DNA from: Rhizobium sp. L43
GTDB taxonomy: Bacteria > Pseudomonadota > Alphaproteobacteria > Rhizobiales > Rhizobiaceae
Reading direction: 5' to 3'
DNA length: 53,175 nt
Assembly (NCBI RefSeq): GCF_002531725.1
Contig: NZ_NWSQ01000036.1
Coordinates: forward strand, 1-53,175
Shown here: positions 24,675 through 33,184 of the stretch, piece by piece
Numbering within the stretch: the stretch's first letter is position 1
Layout: each line of letters opens with the position of its first letter
Translations under genes and position numbers: made by a program
The notes under the pieces: generated by a model
Database searches by the model: none
The model's input: only the letters and a program-made list of their open reading frames with translations
Told to the model about the DNA's origin: nothing

Positions 24675-26638
24675 TGCGGGACAAGCCTCGGCAGACCAGG
24701 CAGATCACGAGCCGCCATCTCAGGCTGCTCGCGCTGTCGCTGACCACGCTGATCGCCATCTCGCTTCTGTCGCGCCTGCCCGCCTGGTCGCTGCTGGAGC
24801 TCAGAAGTTTCGATTATCTCTCGACCGTCGACGATCCCCGCCCGCCGCAAGGCGGACCGGTCATCGTGGCGATCGACGAGCCCTCGCTTGCCGATATCAA
24901 CGCGCAATGGCCCTGGCCGCGCAGCCTGCATGCCGAACTCATCACCCAGCTGCGCGCCGCCGGCGCTCGCGTCATCGGCCTCGACATCATCATGGCCGAA
25001 CCCTCGAACCCCGGCAATGACACAGCGATCACCAAAGCCGTCGGCCCGGATATCGTGCTCGCCGGCGACGAAACGCTGATCGAGACGCCGCAGGCCTCGC
25101 AACTGATCCGCGCGACACCGCTGCCGCAGCTCACCGAAGCGGGTGCCGTCACCGGTATCGCCTCGATCGATCTCAGCGGCGACGGCATCTTCCGGCGCAT
25201 TCCGGGCTATGAGGACGGTTTTGCCGCCATGCTGGCGAAGGCGTCGGGAGCGGCCCATGCATCCTTGCCGGCCGGCCAGCTGATCCAATCCTTCGGCCCG
25301 GCCCGCAGCTATCCCACCGTTTCGTATTACCAGGCGCTCGACCCCCGGAATTTGCTGCCGCCTGACTATTTCAAGGACCGCGTCGTGCTGGTCGGCCTCA
25401 GCCTGCAGAACGCGCCAGCCATCGACAAGGGCGGCGTCGACGCCTTCGCGACCCCCTATACGGTTCACACCGGCAAGCTTGTTTCCGGTGTCGAGGTCCA
25501 GGCGACGATCTACGACAATATCCGCCGCGGCCTGTCGATCGCCGAAGCCCGCCTGCCCACGGTTGCCGCTTGCATCCTGATATCGGTGCTGCTGGCCGCC
25601 GCCACCGTCTGGCGCTCGACAGGCTGGCTGACGATCGTCACCAGCGCATCCGCCCTCCTCGCATTCGCAGCCGTCAGCTTTGCCGGCATCCGACTTGCCC
25701 ATGTCTTCGTCTCGCCGCTCGGCCCCACGGTTGCGTATATCTCTGTCGTCTTCGGCCAGGCCGCCTTCGATTATGCCGAGGAGCGCCGCAACAAGCGGCA
25801 GATCATCCGCGCCTTCGCCCAATATATCTCTCCCGATCTCGTCCGCCGCCTGTCGAACGATCCCTCACAGCTGAAGCTCGGCGGCGAGCGGCGCACGCTC
25901 TCGGTGCTGTTTTCCGATGTTCGCGGCTTCACCACCATCGCCGAAACCCTGAAGGACGATCCGGAGCAGCTGACCGGCCTGATCAACCGGCTGCTGACGC
26001 CGCTCTCCGATGTGGTGATGGATCACGGCGGCACGATCGACAAATATATGGGCGATTGCATCATGGCCTTCTGGAACGCGCCGCTCGACGATCCAAACCA
26101 CGCGCTCCACGCCGTGCGCGCCTCGCTCGCCATGCAGGCGGCGATATCGAGGCTGAACGGCCAGCTGGAGCGGGAGGCGGCGACACGCGGCGCCAAGCCG
26201 CACGTCTTGAAGATGGGCGTCGGCATCAACACCGGCGAATGCATCGTCGGCAACATGGGCTCGACCCGTCGTTTCGACTATTCCTGCCTCGGCGACAGCG
26301 TCAACCTCGCCTCCCGCCTCGAAGGCGCCTCGAAGAATTACGGCGTGGCCCTGCTGCTCGGCGAGGAGACCGCCAGGCTGGTCACTGAGACCTACATCGT
26401 CGTCGAACTCGACCGGATCATCGTCAAAGGCCGCACTGCGCCCTCGCCCGTCTTCACCGTCGTCCACAAGGCCGACGCGGCAGCGCTGGTTGCCCACCAG
26501 ACCTTCATCGAGGCGAAATATGCCGGCGCGCTGACGCCATCCGACGAGGCCTTCGAGACGCTGGCCGCTGATATTCCCGAGCTTGCAGGCTATTACGCGA
26601 TCGTGCTTGATGCACTGGCCGCCGACGGCGAGGAATGA
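24674..26638 (+). CDS. CHASE2-domain class III adenylate cyclase
   Basis: 654 residues. Membrane segment at 17-36; periplasmic CHASE2 at about 40-285 (VIVAIDEPSL, WPWPRSLHAELI, IGLDIIMAEPS); three membrane segments at about 294-365; cyclase domain at about 405-600. Catalytic residues are all present: metal Asp415 (FSDVRGF) and Asp461 (KYMGD), substrate Lys457 and Asp535 (FDYSCLGD), Asn544 and Arg548 (NLASRLE). So cAMP synthesis is expected. Overlaps the upstream FecR-barrel gene by one base. The CHASE2 half resembles that of the EAL protein at 274-3054. Divergently upstream is a PycTM-like membrane protein. Confidence 0.95.
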   Translation: MRDKPRQTRQITSRHLRLLALSLTTLIAISLLSRLPAWSLLELRSFDYLSTVDDPRPPQGGPVIVAIDEPSLADINAQWPWPRSLHAELITQLRAAGARVIGLDIIMAEPSNPGNDTAITKAVGPDIVLAGDETLIETPQASQLIRATPLPQLTEAGAVTGIASIDLSGDGIFRRIPGYEDGFAAMLAKASGAAHASLPAGQLIQSFGPARSYPTVSYYQALDPRNLLPPDYFKDRVVLVGLSLQNAPAIDKGGVDAFATPYTVHTGKLVSGVEVQATIYDNIRRGLSIAEARLPTVAACILISVLLAAATVWRSTGWLTIVTSASALLAFAAVSFAGIRLAHVFVSPLGPTVAYISVVFGQAAFDYAEERRNKRQIIRAFAQYISPDLVRRLSNDPSQLKLGGERRTLSVLFSDVRGFTTIAETLKDDPEQLTGLINRLLTPLSDVVMDHGGTIDKYMGDCIMAFWNAPLDDPNHALHAVRASLAMQAAISRLNGQLEREAATRGAKPHVLKMGVGINTGECIVGNMGSTRRFDYSCLGDSVNLASRLEGASKNYGVALLLGEETARLVTETYIVVELDRIIVKGRTAPSPVFTVVHKADAAALVAHQTFIEAKYAGALTPSDEAFETLAADIPELAGYYAIVLDALAADGEE

Positions 26639-26807
26639 GGGTCATGCGCAGACAGCCGCCGCTGCGCCTAGCGGCCGGCGGGCGGATTGGCCAGGATGGG
26701 ATCAGGTTGGCCTACATTCCTGCTTGATCTCGCGACTCGCCGGATAGAGGTCACTTTGTATTGTCCCTCATCAGGTCTGATGCCGACTTAATTATAGGAA
26801 GCGCCGT

Positions 26808-27008
26808 TTGCCCGAATTCAGCTGTTGGTTTTGCGCCAAGTCCATAGAAGAAGACGATGTTAAAGCCGTGCATATCGAGATATCCAACCTCTGGTTTGTC
26901 GGAGAAAATCAACCGACCCAGACATTTTGGGCTCATTCAGGATGCGCGAAGGCAAATCTCAGTCCGATCTACAGGTTTGATCCCGATGATCTCCTCAACC
27001 CGCAATAA
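26808..27008 (+). CDS. Small putative zinc-binding protein (66 aa)
   Basis: TTG start at 26808 with AGGAAG six bases before it. FSCWFCAKSI and, 34 residues on, AHSGC form a CxxC...HxxC set that could bind one zinc ion. GC content is lower than in the neighbours, which may mean recent arrival. I know no family. An antisense frame over 26751-26936 has less support. Confidence 0.5.
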   Translation: MPEFSCWFCAKSIEEDDVKAVHIEISNLWFVGENQPTQTFWAHSGCAKANLSPIYRFDPDDLLNPQ

Positions 27009-27114
27009 ATAGTCGTGCTGGTTTCTGCTACAGAATGCTGATCTCCGACGATAAGGACACCTGTCGGCTCGAAGCGAACGTGCCGTCGCTATCGATTTGC
27101 TTCGGATCCAGCAG

Positions 27115-27927
27115 CTAGACCACAGCCACGATGACATGTGCCTGAATTTTGGCGGCAACCTCGCCACCACCATGTCTTTCTGCAATCGCGGATGCGGCAT
27201 AGTCGGTCGCAGCGTCGAGTTTTGTCGGGTCCCGGGCCACGATTTCGTTGCGAAGAAGCGTTCCCTGGCAATAGGCGACGGCCGGAATGCTGGGCGAAAG
27301 TGCGCGGCTTTGTTCGGCCCTCGTTTCGATCATCACATGGGAGAAGCCCGCGCCGGTGAGCTCGGAGCGGATCAGCTCCTTGTCGTGATAGCCGTGCGGC
27401 GTGCGCGCCAGAAAGCGCGGCGGATCGTCGGGAAAAATCCTGGCGAGAGCATGCGTCACCTCATCGGCAAAGACGTTTTCCTCGATGCGATCCCACACGC
27501 TCAGCAAAAAACGGCCTCCCGATTTCAGGACCCGCCTTGCCTCGCGATAGGCCGCCGGACGGTCGGCAAAGAACATCGCGCCGAACTGGCAGCAAACGAG
27601 ATCGAAGGCCGCATTTTCGAACGGCAGCGCCAGAGCATCCGCCTGGCGCCACTGGATGCGGCTGTCGGGCGCTTGCCGCAAAGCGGCGTAATCGAGCATC
27701 GGCTGGTTGAGGTCGGTGACGACATAGCTTGCGCCGGACGGCAGCCTTGGCGCCAATGCACGGGTAACGACGCCGGTGCCGGCGGCGGTTTCCAGAATGG
27801 CGCCAGGCGAAAAGGACGCCGCCCGCCCCGCAAGATCCGCAGCGTAGGGCTCGAAAATCAACGGCACCATATAGCGGTCGTAATTTTCCGGAACCGAGCC
27901 GGCAAACACCTTGTCCGTCTCCAACAT
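27115..27927 (-). CDS. SAM-dependent methyltransferase (class I)
   Basis: 270 residues from the ATG at 27927, which has GGAGGG upstream; the frame extends to 28008 without support. Motif I is ILETAAGTGVVTRALA at about 44-59, motif II YVVTDLNQPMLDYA, then WRQADALALPF and FDLVCCQFGAMFF, and the post-motif RRVLKSGGRFLLSVWD. This is the UbiE/Methyltransf_11 type acting on small molecules. It lies 126 bases downstream of the TetR gene on the same strand and may be co-transcribed. Substrate unknown. Confidence 0.92.
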   Translation of the reverse strand: MLETDKVFAGSVPENYDRYMVPLIFEPYAADLAGRAASFSPGAILETAAGTGVVTRALAPRLPSGASYVVTDLNQPMLDYAALRQAPDSRIQWRQADALALPFENAAFDLVCCQFGAMFFADRPAAYREARRVLKSGGRFLLSVWDRIEENVFADEVTHALARIFPDDPPRFLARTPHGYHDKELIRSELTGAGFSHVMIETRAEQSRALSPSIPAVAYCQGTLLRNEIVARDPTKLDAATDYAASAIAERHGGGEVAAKIQAHVIVAVV

Positions 27928-28053
27928 TGCCAACGCCCTCCGTCCGCTGATGGCTTGCGAGACTAGCATGGAATTGCGCGTTTTGGCTCGTTTTCGAGCA
28001 GGAGACATCCGACAGCCTATGCGGCCATGCCCGATCTTGGGCCGACAGCCCCT

Positions 28054-28641
28054 TCAGCGACCCTGTACCCGCAGCCTCGCAACCTCAGGGGCGATGATTG
28101 TGATGAACAGTCCGGGATCGCCGAGGGCCCTCGCAGAGAGCATCGCCCCGTGAACCGAGGCCATCAGCATCTGGGCCTGCTGTTCGGGCCGCGTGTCCAG
28201 GTAGAACAGCTCCTGCTCGACTCCGGCCTGCAGCACCGAGGTAAGCCATGCCGCGAGACTCTGGAAATGGGCGCGGACGCGGGAGGCGACCTCTTCCGGC
28301 AGCATCTGCATTTCGCTGGCGAGCATCGCGCAGAGGCAGAAGGGCTGCGAGGCGTCGCGAATGCATGTGTGCCAATAGTTAACGTAGAACTGCAACTGAT
28401 CGGCAGGGCTTGCGGCCTGCTCGCGCAGAGACTGCAAACCCGCCTCCGCCTGCTTCCTGTAGCGATCCACCAGGACCGAGACCAGCTCGGCCTTGGTGGG
28501 AAAATGATGGTGGATGCTTGCCTTCCTGATGCCGATCGCAAGCGAGATGTCGGCATAGCTGAAGCCGTTGTAGCCTCCCGCCACGATGAGCGACTGCGCG
28601 ATGTCGAGGATTTTGTCGGACGTCGAAGCCATTGATTTCAT
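28054..28641 (-). CDS. TetR-family transcriptional regulator
   Basis: 195 residues. Helix-turn-helix at about 12-58 (KILDIAQSLIVAGGYNGFSYADISLAIGIRKASIHHHFPTKAELV). The C-terminal domain ends like the TetR_C_16/YcdC group. It is divergent from the membrane protein gene at 28781, and the gap contains two copies of a CCTAC-GTAGG dyad (28649-28664, 28745-28756) that probably bind it. A second ATG at 28632 is possible. Confidence 0.93.
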   Translation of the reverse strand: MKSMASTSDKILDIAQSLIVAGGYNGFSYADISLAIGIRKASIHHHFPTKAELVSVLVDRYRKQAEAGLQSLREQAASPADQLQFYVNYWHTCIRDASQPFCLCAMLASEMQMLPEEVASRVRAHFQSLAAWLTSVLQAGVEQELFYLDTRPEQQAQMLMASVHGAMLSARALGDPGLFITIIAPEVARLRVQGR

Positions 28642-28648
28642 GCCGTCG

Positions 28649-28756
28649 CCTACCTTCTGGTAGGCAGATTGTCAAGCCTGTCGCCGTATCGCTGCCTTCA
28701 CAAGAAGGTGTGCGCGCGATGCGTTGACTCCGATATTTTGTCTACCTACTAGTAGG
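28649..28756. promoter_or_regulatory. TetR operators and promoter of the DUF308-like gene
   Basis: CCTACCTTCTGGTAGG (28649-28664) and CCTACTAGTAGG (28745-28756, perfect palindrome) share the same half-site. TTGACT at 28724-28729 is a good -35; the second palindrome falls where the -10 should be. A bound repressor would block the rightward gene, and the first site would allow autoregulation. Confidence 0.7.
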
Positions 28757-28780
28757 ATGGCAAACACGAAGGAACTTGCC

Positions 28781-29338
28781 ATGCAAACTCATTCTTCTCT
28801 CCAGTCCAACTGGCTGCGATCCTACTATTTCACCCGCGCCGCCTTCTCGCTGATCTGGATTGCCGCCGCCATCCTCTTGTCCGGGCAGCCACGCGCCGCG
28901 GCCTTTCTGCTGGTGATCTATCCCTTGTGGGATGCGCTGGCCAATCTGATCGACGCCCGGGTCAATGGCGGCCTGCAGGCCAATCCGTCTCAGACGTTGA
29001 ATGTCGCCGTTAGCACGGTCACGGCGCTCGCCGTCATCATCGCGCTCAGCAATAGCATCTACGCCGTCCTCGCCGTGTTCGGAGCTTGGGCGATCCTCTC
29101 GGGCCTGTTGCAGCTCTATACCGGCGTAAGGCGCTGGCGCACCTACGGCGCCCAATGGGTCATGATCCTGAGCGGCGCGCAATCGGCCCTCGCCGGCGGC
29201 TTTATGATCAGCCAGTCGTTTGGCGCCGACGCGCCGACGATCCTCGATATCGTGCCTTATGCCGGGTTCGGCGCATTCTACTTCCTGCTGTCCTCGATCT
29301 GGCTCGTCGTCGCTGCCTATCGCAACGCACATGCATAG
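28781..29338 (+). CDS. DUF308/HdeD-like membrane protein
   Basis: 185 residues. ATG at 28781 follows AAGGAA at good spacing; ATG at 28757 is possible. About six hydrophobic helices, starting RAAFSLIWIAAAILLS, with loops containing DALANLIDARVNGG and TGVRRWRTYGAQWVMILSGAQSALAGGFM, the latter typical of the HdeD/DUF308 fold. Likely inner membrane; function unknown. Apparently repressed by the divergent TetR gene. Confidence 0.82.
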   Translation: MQTHSSLQSNWLRSYYFTRAAFSLIWIAAAILLSGQPRAAAFLLVIYPLWDALANLIDARVNGGLQANPSQTLNVAVSTVTALAVIIALSNSIYAVLAVFGAWAILSGLLQLYTGVRRWRTYGAQWVMILSGAQSALAGGFMISQSFGADAPTILDIVPYAGFGAFYFLLSSIWLVVAAYRNAHA

Positions 29339-29493
29339 GCGCTGCCCGGCGGCGGCGATCTGAGATTATTGCCGCCGCCGGTCACCGCTCCGTTCCATGG
29401 TCCCGGCGCACGAGATTTGCGGGAGACGACCACTTTCTTTCGCGCTATGAAGAGTGATCACAGTTCCCGCCCATAGACCCCGAGGTCACTCCC

Positions 29494-30474
29494 ATGGCTT
29501 TGAAAGTTCTCTTCATTGGCGGCACCGGCCAGATCTCCTATCCGTGCGTCGAGCGTGCCGTGACCGCGGGCCATCATGTCAGCGTCTATAACAGAGGCCT
29601 GAGAAGCGCTTCCTTGCCTGCCGGGGTGACCTCGATCGTCGGGGAGCTCGGATCGACCGCCTACGCCGATCTCGCCAGAGCCAATTATGATGTCGTTTGC
29701 CAGTTCATCGCCTTCACGCCGGATCAGGTGGCGCGCGACATCGAGCTGTTCTCGGGCAGTTGCGGCCAGTACATTTTCATCTCCTCGGCCTCGGTCTACG
29801 AAAAGCCGCCGCGTCACTACGTGATCACCGAGGAGACGCCGGCGATCAATCCCTACTGGCCCTACAGCCAGGCGAAGATCGCCTGCGAGGAACTGCTCAA
29901 GACGTCCGGCAATCTCGCCTGGACCATTGTCCGTCCCAGCCACACCGTTCGCACCGGCCTGCCGATCATGATGGGCGACAGCGACATCATGGCGAGGCGC
30001 ATGCTCGACGGCGAGCCCACCATCGTCGCGGGCGACGGCCACACACCGTGGACACTGACCCGTTCGGTCGATTTCGCCGTACCTTTCGTCGGCCTTTTCG
30101 GCAAACAGGCAGCGCTCCGCGAGGTTTTCCACATCACCTCCGATCGCGCCTACATCTGGGACGATATCCAAAAGACGATCGCAAGATTGCTGGGCGTAGA
30201 AGCCAAGATCGTCCACATACCGACGGACACGCTGATCAGGTACAATCCGGATTGGATAGGCCCGCTTGTCGGCGACAAGGCCTGGACGGCCATCTTCGAC
30301 AATTCCAAGGTCAAGCGCGTGGCGGGCGACTTCACTTGCGCCGAGAGCCTGGATGAAATCCTGGCCGAGCCGATCATGCACCTTAAGCAGCGCCTGGCCA
30401 AAAGCCGTCCACCAAGGGGTGAGCTCGACGCTCTGATCGACAGGATTTGCGCCGAGCAAAGCGCTCTTGGCTAG
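29494..30474 (+). CDS. NAD-dependent epimerase/dehydratase (extended SDR)
   Basis: 326 residues. N-terminal LFIGGTGQISYPCVERAV is the Rossmann GxxGxxx motif. FISSASVYEK holds the catalytic Ser/Thr region and YWPYSQAKIACEELL gives the YxxxK pair. The C-terminal half (FHITSDRAYIWDDIQKTIA, TLIRYNPDWIGPLVGDKAWTAIFDNSKVKR) is like sugar-nucleotide or CSP41-type epimerases. GAGG lies upstream of the ATG at 29494. Single gene; substrate unknown. Confidence 0.9.
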   Translation: MALKVLFIGGTGQISYPCVERAVTAGHHVSVYNRGLRSASLPAGVTSIVGELGSTAYADLARANYDVVCQFIAFTPDQVARDIELFSGSCGQYIFISSASVYEKPPRHYVITEETPAINPYWPYSQAKIACEELLKTSGNLAWTIVRPSHTVRTGLPIMMGDSDIMARRMLDGEPTIVAGDGHTPWTLTRSVDFAVPFVGLFGKQAALREVFHITSDRAYIWDDIQKTIARLLGVEAKIVHIPTDTLIRYNPDWIGPLVGDKAWTAIFDNSKVKRVAGDFTCAESLDEILAEPIMHLKQRLAKSRPPRGELDALIDRICAEQSALG

Positions 30475-30489
30475 AGAAATTCCGAGAAA

Positions 30490-30598
30490 GTGCGAAGCGG
30501 TTTTCCCAGGCAAAGCGCGAAGCGATTTTGCTGGAGAATTGCTTAAAAACAAAAGGATAGAGCGGTTCGGCGCTTCCGTTAAAAGCTGAACCGCTCCA
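30490..30598. repeat. Palindromic repeat and terminator-like hairpin
   Basis: GAGCGGTTC (30560-30568) pairs with GAACCGCTC (about 30588-30597) around a short loop. The stretch before it (GAGAAAGTGCGAAGCGGTTTTCCC) resembles a repeat seen near 50174-50218 and 51870-51895. The hairpin may end transcription of the epimerase gene and of the convergent LysR gene. Confidence 0.5.
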
Positions 30599-30614
30599 GG
30601 CATGTCCCACCCCT

Positions 30615-31505
30615 TCAGCTCGCCAAGGTCAGGCCGCCGTAACGGCTGACTTCATTCTCGATTTCTGCGACCAGCGTATCGAGCGCGGGATTTCGCGCCT
30701 TTCTGGCGCGGCGCACGACATAGGCCAGGGCAGGAGGTGTGGGCAGGCGGTTGGTGATGATTTCCATCTCGGGGCGCAGGTGGCGCCCGTTCAGAAGCGC
30801 CACGCCGAGGGCCGAGGTGACGGCCGAGACGATTCCGGCGGCGCTGGCGCATTCGAACACCGTCTCGAAAAGAGTGTCGCCGTCCTGCCCGATATCAAGC
30901 GCCCACTGCCGATAGAAGCATTCGTCGTCGAAAGACAGGAATGGAATGGGACCACTTAGCGGCAATGGCAAATCGGGATGCTTCACCCAGTAGAGTTGCT
31001 CCCGGAAAAGGACGATATCGGTCGGACGAACCTCATGGGCAAAGATCTGTACGAACGCAGCGTCGAGCTCTCCCCGCTCCAGCATCGCCCTGAGGACCAG
31101 ACTCATTCTGACCTTGGTGCGCACGGCGACATCAGGGTGGAGACGGCGAAACCGGCCCAATATGCGGGCAAGGTCCGTGCAGGTCGTGTCCTCGGTCAGC
31201 CCCAGCGCGATGCGCCCTGCGAGCGGCGTTTTCGTCAGACTGAGAAGCGCTTCGTCATGAAGGCCAAGGATACGCTCGGCATAGTCAAGCAAGTCCTCGC
31301 CGGCGGCGGTGAACATGCCCGCGCCCGATTTGCGGCTGAGCAGGTCGCAATCGAGGCTGACTTCGAGGCGCTTGATCTTATGGCTGACGGCCGATTGCGA
31401 GAGACCGAGCGCCTCGGCGGCGCGGGTGACCCCGCCGTGACGGCGAACGGACCACAGGACCCGCAACGCGTCTATTTCCAATCGTCGGCTGTTGAATTCG
31501 GTCAA
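30615..31505 (-). CDS. LysR-family transcriptional regulator
   Basis: 296 residues. TTG start at 31505 with GAGGGCG five bases before it. Helix-turn-helix at about 12-60 (ALRVLWSVRRHGGVTRAAEALGLSQSAVSHKIKRLEVSLDCDLLSRKSG). Effector domain from about 90. Divergent from the EamA transporter gene, so probably its regulator. Confidence 0.92.
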   Translation of the reverse strand: MTEFNSRRLEIDALRVLWSVRRHGGVTRAAEALGLSQSAVSHKIKRLEVSLDCDLLSRKSGAGMFTAAGEDLLDYAERILGLHDEALLSLTKTPLAGRIALGLTEDTTCTDLARILGRFRRLHPDVAVRTKVRMSLVLRAMLERGELDAAFVQIFAHEVRPTDIVLFREQLYWVKHPDLPLPLSGPIPFLSFDDECFYRQWALDIGQDGDTLFETVFECASAAGIVSAVTSALGVALLNGRHLRPEMEIITNRLPTPPALAYVVRRARKARNPALDTLVAEIENEVSRYGGLTLAS

Positions 31506-31675
31506 GGTGACGCCCTCGGCTCACTGTGTCGCAAAACCCATGCATGGAGCTGGCGGGCCTGACAAGTCGCCATCGACAAAACAATAATTTTGTCATGCCG
31601 CGATCGAAATTTGTCATGTGCAATGGCGCATGGCATGGCCTACGCCAAAGCAGAACCTATCGAAATGAGTATGTC

Positions 31676-32572
31676 ATGACCGATCAAACCATCGCCCGGC
31701 CCGAGCCGCAACGACATCCTCTCCTCTGGCCTGTGCTGGCGACGCTTCTGGTGATCAGCTGGAGTTCCGGTTTCGTCGGCATCCGCTACGCCAGCGAGGA
31801 GGCGAGCGTTATCCTGGTGTTGTTCTGGCGCACGCTTTTGTCGGGACTGATACTGCTGCCCTTCGCGCTGACCATCGGGCCGAGGATGCATCTGCGCAGT
31901 GTGCTGGACCAGATGCTGTTCGGCGTGATGTCGGTCTTCCTCTATCTCGGCGGATTCGCACTCGCCATCGAGCAGCGCGTGCCGACGGGGCTGGTCGCGC
32001 TGATTTCCGACCTCTTGCCGCTGGCGATTGCGTGCCTGTCGCAACCCCTCCTGGGCGAACGGCTGACATTGCGGCAATGGCTGGGAACGGCAACCGCCGT
32101 GGCCGGCGTTCTGCTCGTTTCGCTCGAAAGCCTAAGCTTCGGCGAGGCTCCGCTCTGGGCCTACGGGCTGACGGCCGGGTCGATGCTGGTTTTCGCCCTC
32201 GCCTCCGTTCTCTATAGACGGCGGCGCGAGGAGCATATGCCTGTCCATCAGAGCCTTTGCATCCAGACCCTGACCGGCTCGGCCTTGTTTTCGTTCTGCG
32301 CCTTCATGCAGGGCAACATGATCCCGCCGATGACTGCCGATTTCGCCACCGGCATGGCATGGCTCGTGCTGATCGCGACCTTTACCGCCTATTCGGTCTA
32401 TTACACCAGTCTTCGGCTGTTCCCGGTGGCGCAGGTCAGCGCCGCGATCTACCTCAGCCCGCCCGTCACCATGTTATGGGCCTGGGCCCTGTTTTCCGAG
32501 CCGCTGACGGCAACGATGTTCATCGGGCTGGCGGTGACATTGGTGGGTGTCTGGATGACCTCGCGAGCGTGA
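31676..32572 (+). CDS. EamA/DMT-family transporter
   Basis: 298 residues from the ATG at 31676. Ten membrane helices in two EamA halves: the first begins LLWPVLATLLVISWSSGFVGIRYAS and contains FWRTLLSGLILLPFAL; the second includes WAYGLTAGSMLVFALASVLY and ends VTMLWAWALFSEPLTATMFIGLAVTLVGVW. Family members export amino acids or other metabolites; the substrate is not evident. The LysR gene on the opposite strand probably controls it. The longer frame from 31526 lacks support. Confidence 0.92.
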   Translation: MTDQTIARPEPQRHPLLWPVLATLLVISWSSGFVGIRYASEEASVILVLFWRTLLSGLILLPFALTIGPRMHLRSVLDQMLFGVMSVFLYLGGFALAIEQRVPTGLVALISDLLPLAIACLSQPLLGERLTLRQWLGTATAVAGVLLVSLESLSFGEAPLWAYGLTAGSMLVFALASVLYRRRREEHMPVHQSLCIQTLTGSALFSFCAFMQGNMIPPMTADFATGMAWLVLIATFTAYSVYYTSLRLFPVAQVSAAIYLSPPVTMLWAWALFSEPLTATMFIGLAVTLVGVWMTSRA

Positions 32573-32604
32573 ACGCTTGTGCGAATGCGATTGGCATTTG
32601 CCAT

Positions 32605-33141
32605 TTAAGTCCGGAAACTGCCGGTGGCGTACATGTTGGTGGGCGCCCCGTGCAGCATCACCTCACGTTCGAAGATAAAACCACATTTTTCGAGAATGCG
32701 TTTCGAAGCGGCATTGGCGGAGCGAACCAACCCGATCACGCGATCCGTCTGCAGATCGTCGACGGCAAATGTCAGAGATTCCCTGACCAATTCCGTAGCA
32801 TAGCCATGCCCCCAGCTTTCAGGTTGCAGATGATATGAAAGGTTGAGGCCGTCGAATTGCTTGGAAACGGTCACACCGCCGAACCCTATCAGCGTACCGT
32901 CCGCCTCGACCGCCCAACGCCCGAACCCGTGATCTTTCCAATGGGCGATGTCGCGCGCGAGCCGCGCTGCACTTTCCTCCGGCGTATCGGGCCGGGGCAC
33001 CGGTCGGTGTGCGACCAATTCCGGTCGCGAAAAAAGTCGCGTCAGGAAATCGATATCCCCTTCCGCGGGAATTCTGAGGCGCAATCTGTCAGTGCGCCTC
33101 ACTGCGGGCTGCAAGGTACCCTTGAATTTGCTCTCAAGCAT
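32605..33141 (-). CDS. GNAT-family N-acetyltransferase (RimJ/RimL type)
   Basis: 178 residues from the ATG at 33141. RTDRLRLRIPAEGDIDFL is the typical start of the Acetyltransf_3 group; the acetyl-CoA loop is at about 105-120 (YHLQPESWGHGYATELV), followed by VIGLVRSANAASKRILEKCGF. Likely modifies a small molecule or a protein N-terminus. It follows the nucleotidyltransferase gene by 43 bases on the same strand, suggesting an operon. Both families occur in antibiotic-modifying sets, but no resistance function can be claimed. Confidence 0.9.
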   Translation of the reverse strand: MLESKFKGTLQPAVRRTDRLRLRIPAEGDIDFLTRLFSRPELVAHRPVPRPDTPEESAARLARDIAHWKDHGFGRWAVEADGTLIGFGGVTVSKQFDGLNLSYHLQPESWGHGYATELVRESLTFAVDDLQTDRVIGLVRSANAASKRILEKCGFIFEREVMLHGAPTNMYATGSFRT

Positions 33142-33184
33142 CTTCCATCCAATTTTCAAACTCGGCAACGCGATCGATACCAGA

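Noticed and set aside
20248..26638. Calling the PycTM-like gene plus cyclase a Pycsar anti-phage system outright
   Set aside because: Known Pycsar cyclases are small and adjacent in the same operon; here the cyclase is a CHASE2 membrane protein in a divergent operon and no other defence genes are near. Kept as a hypothesis only.
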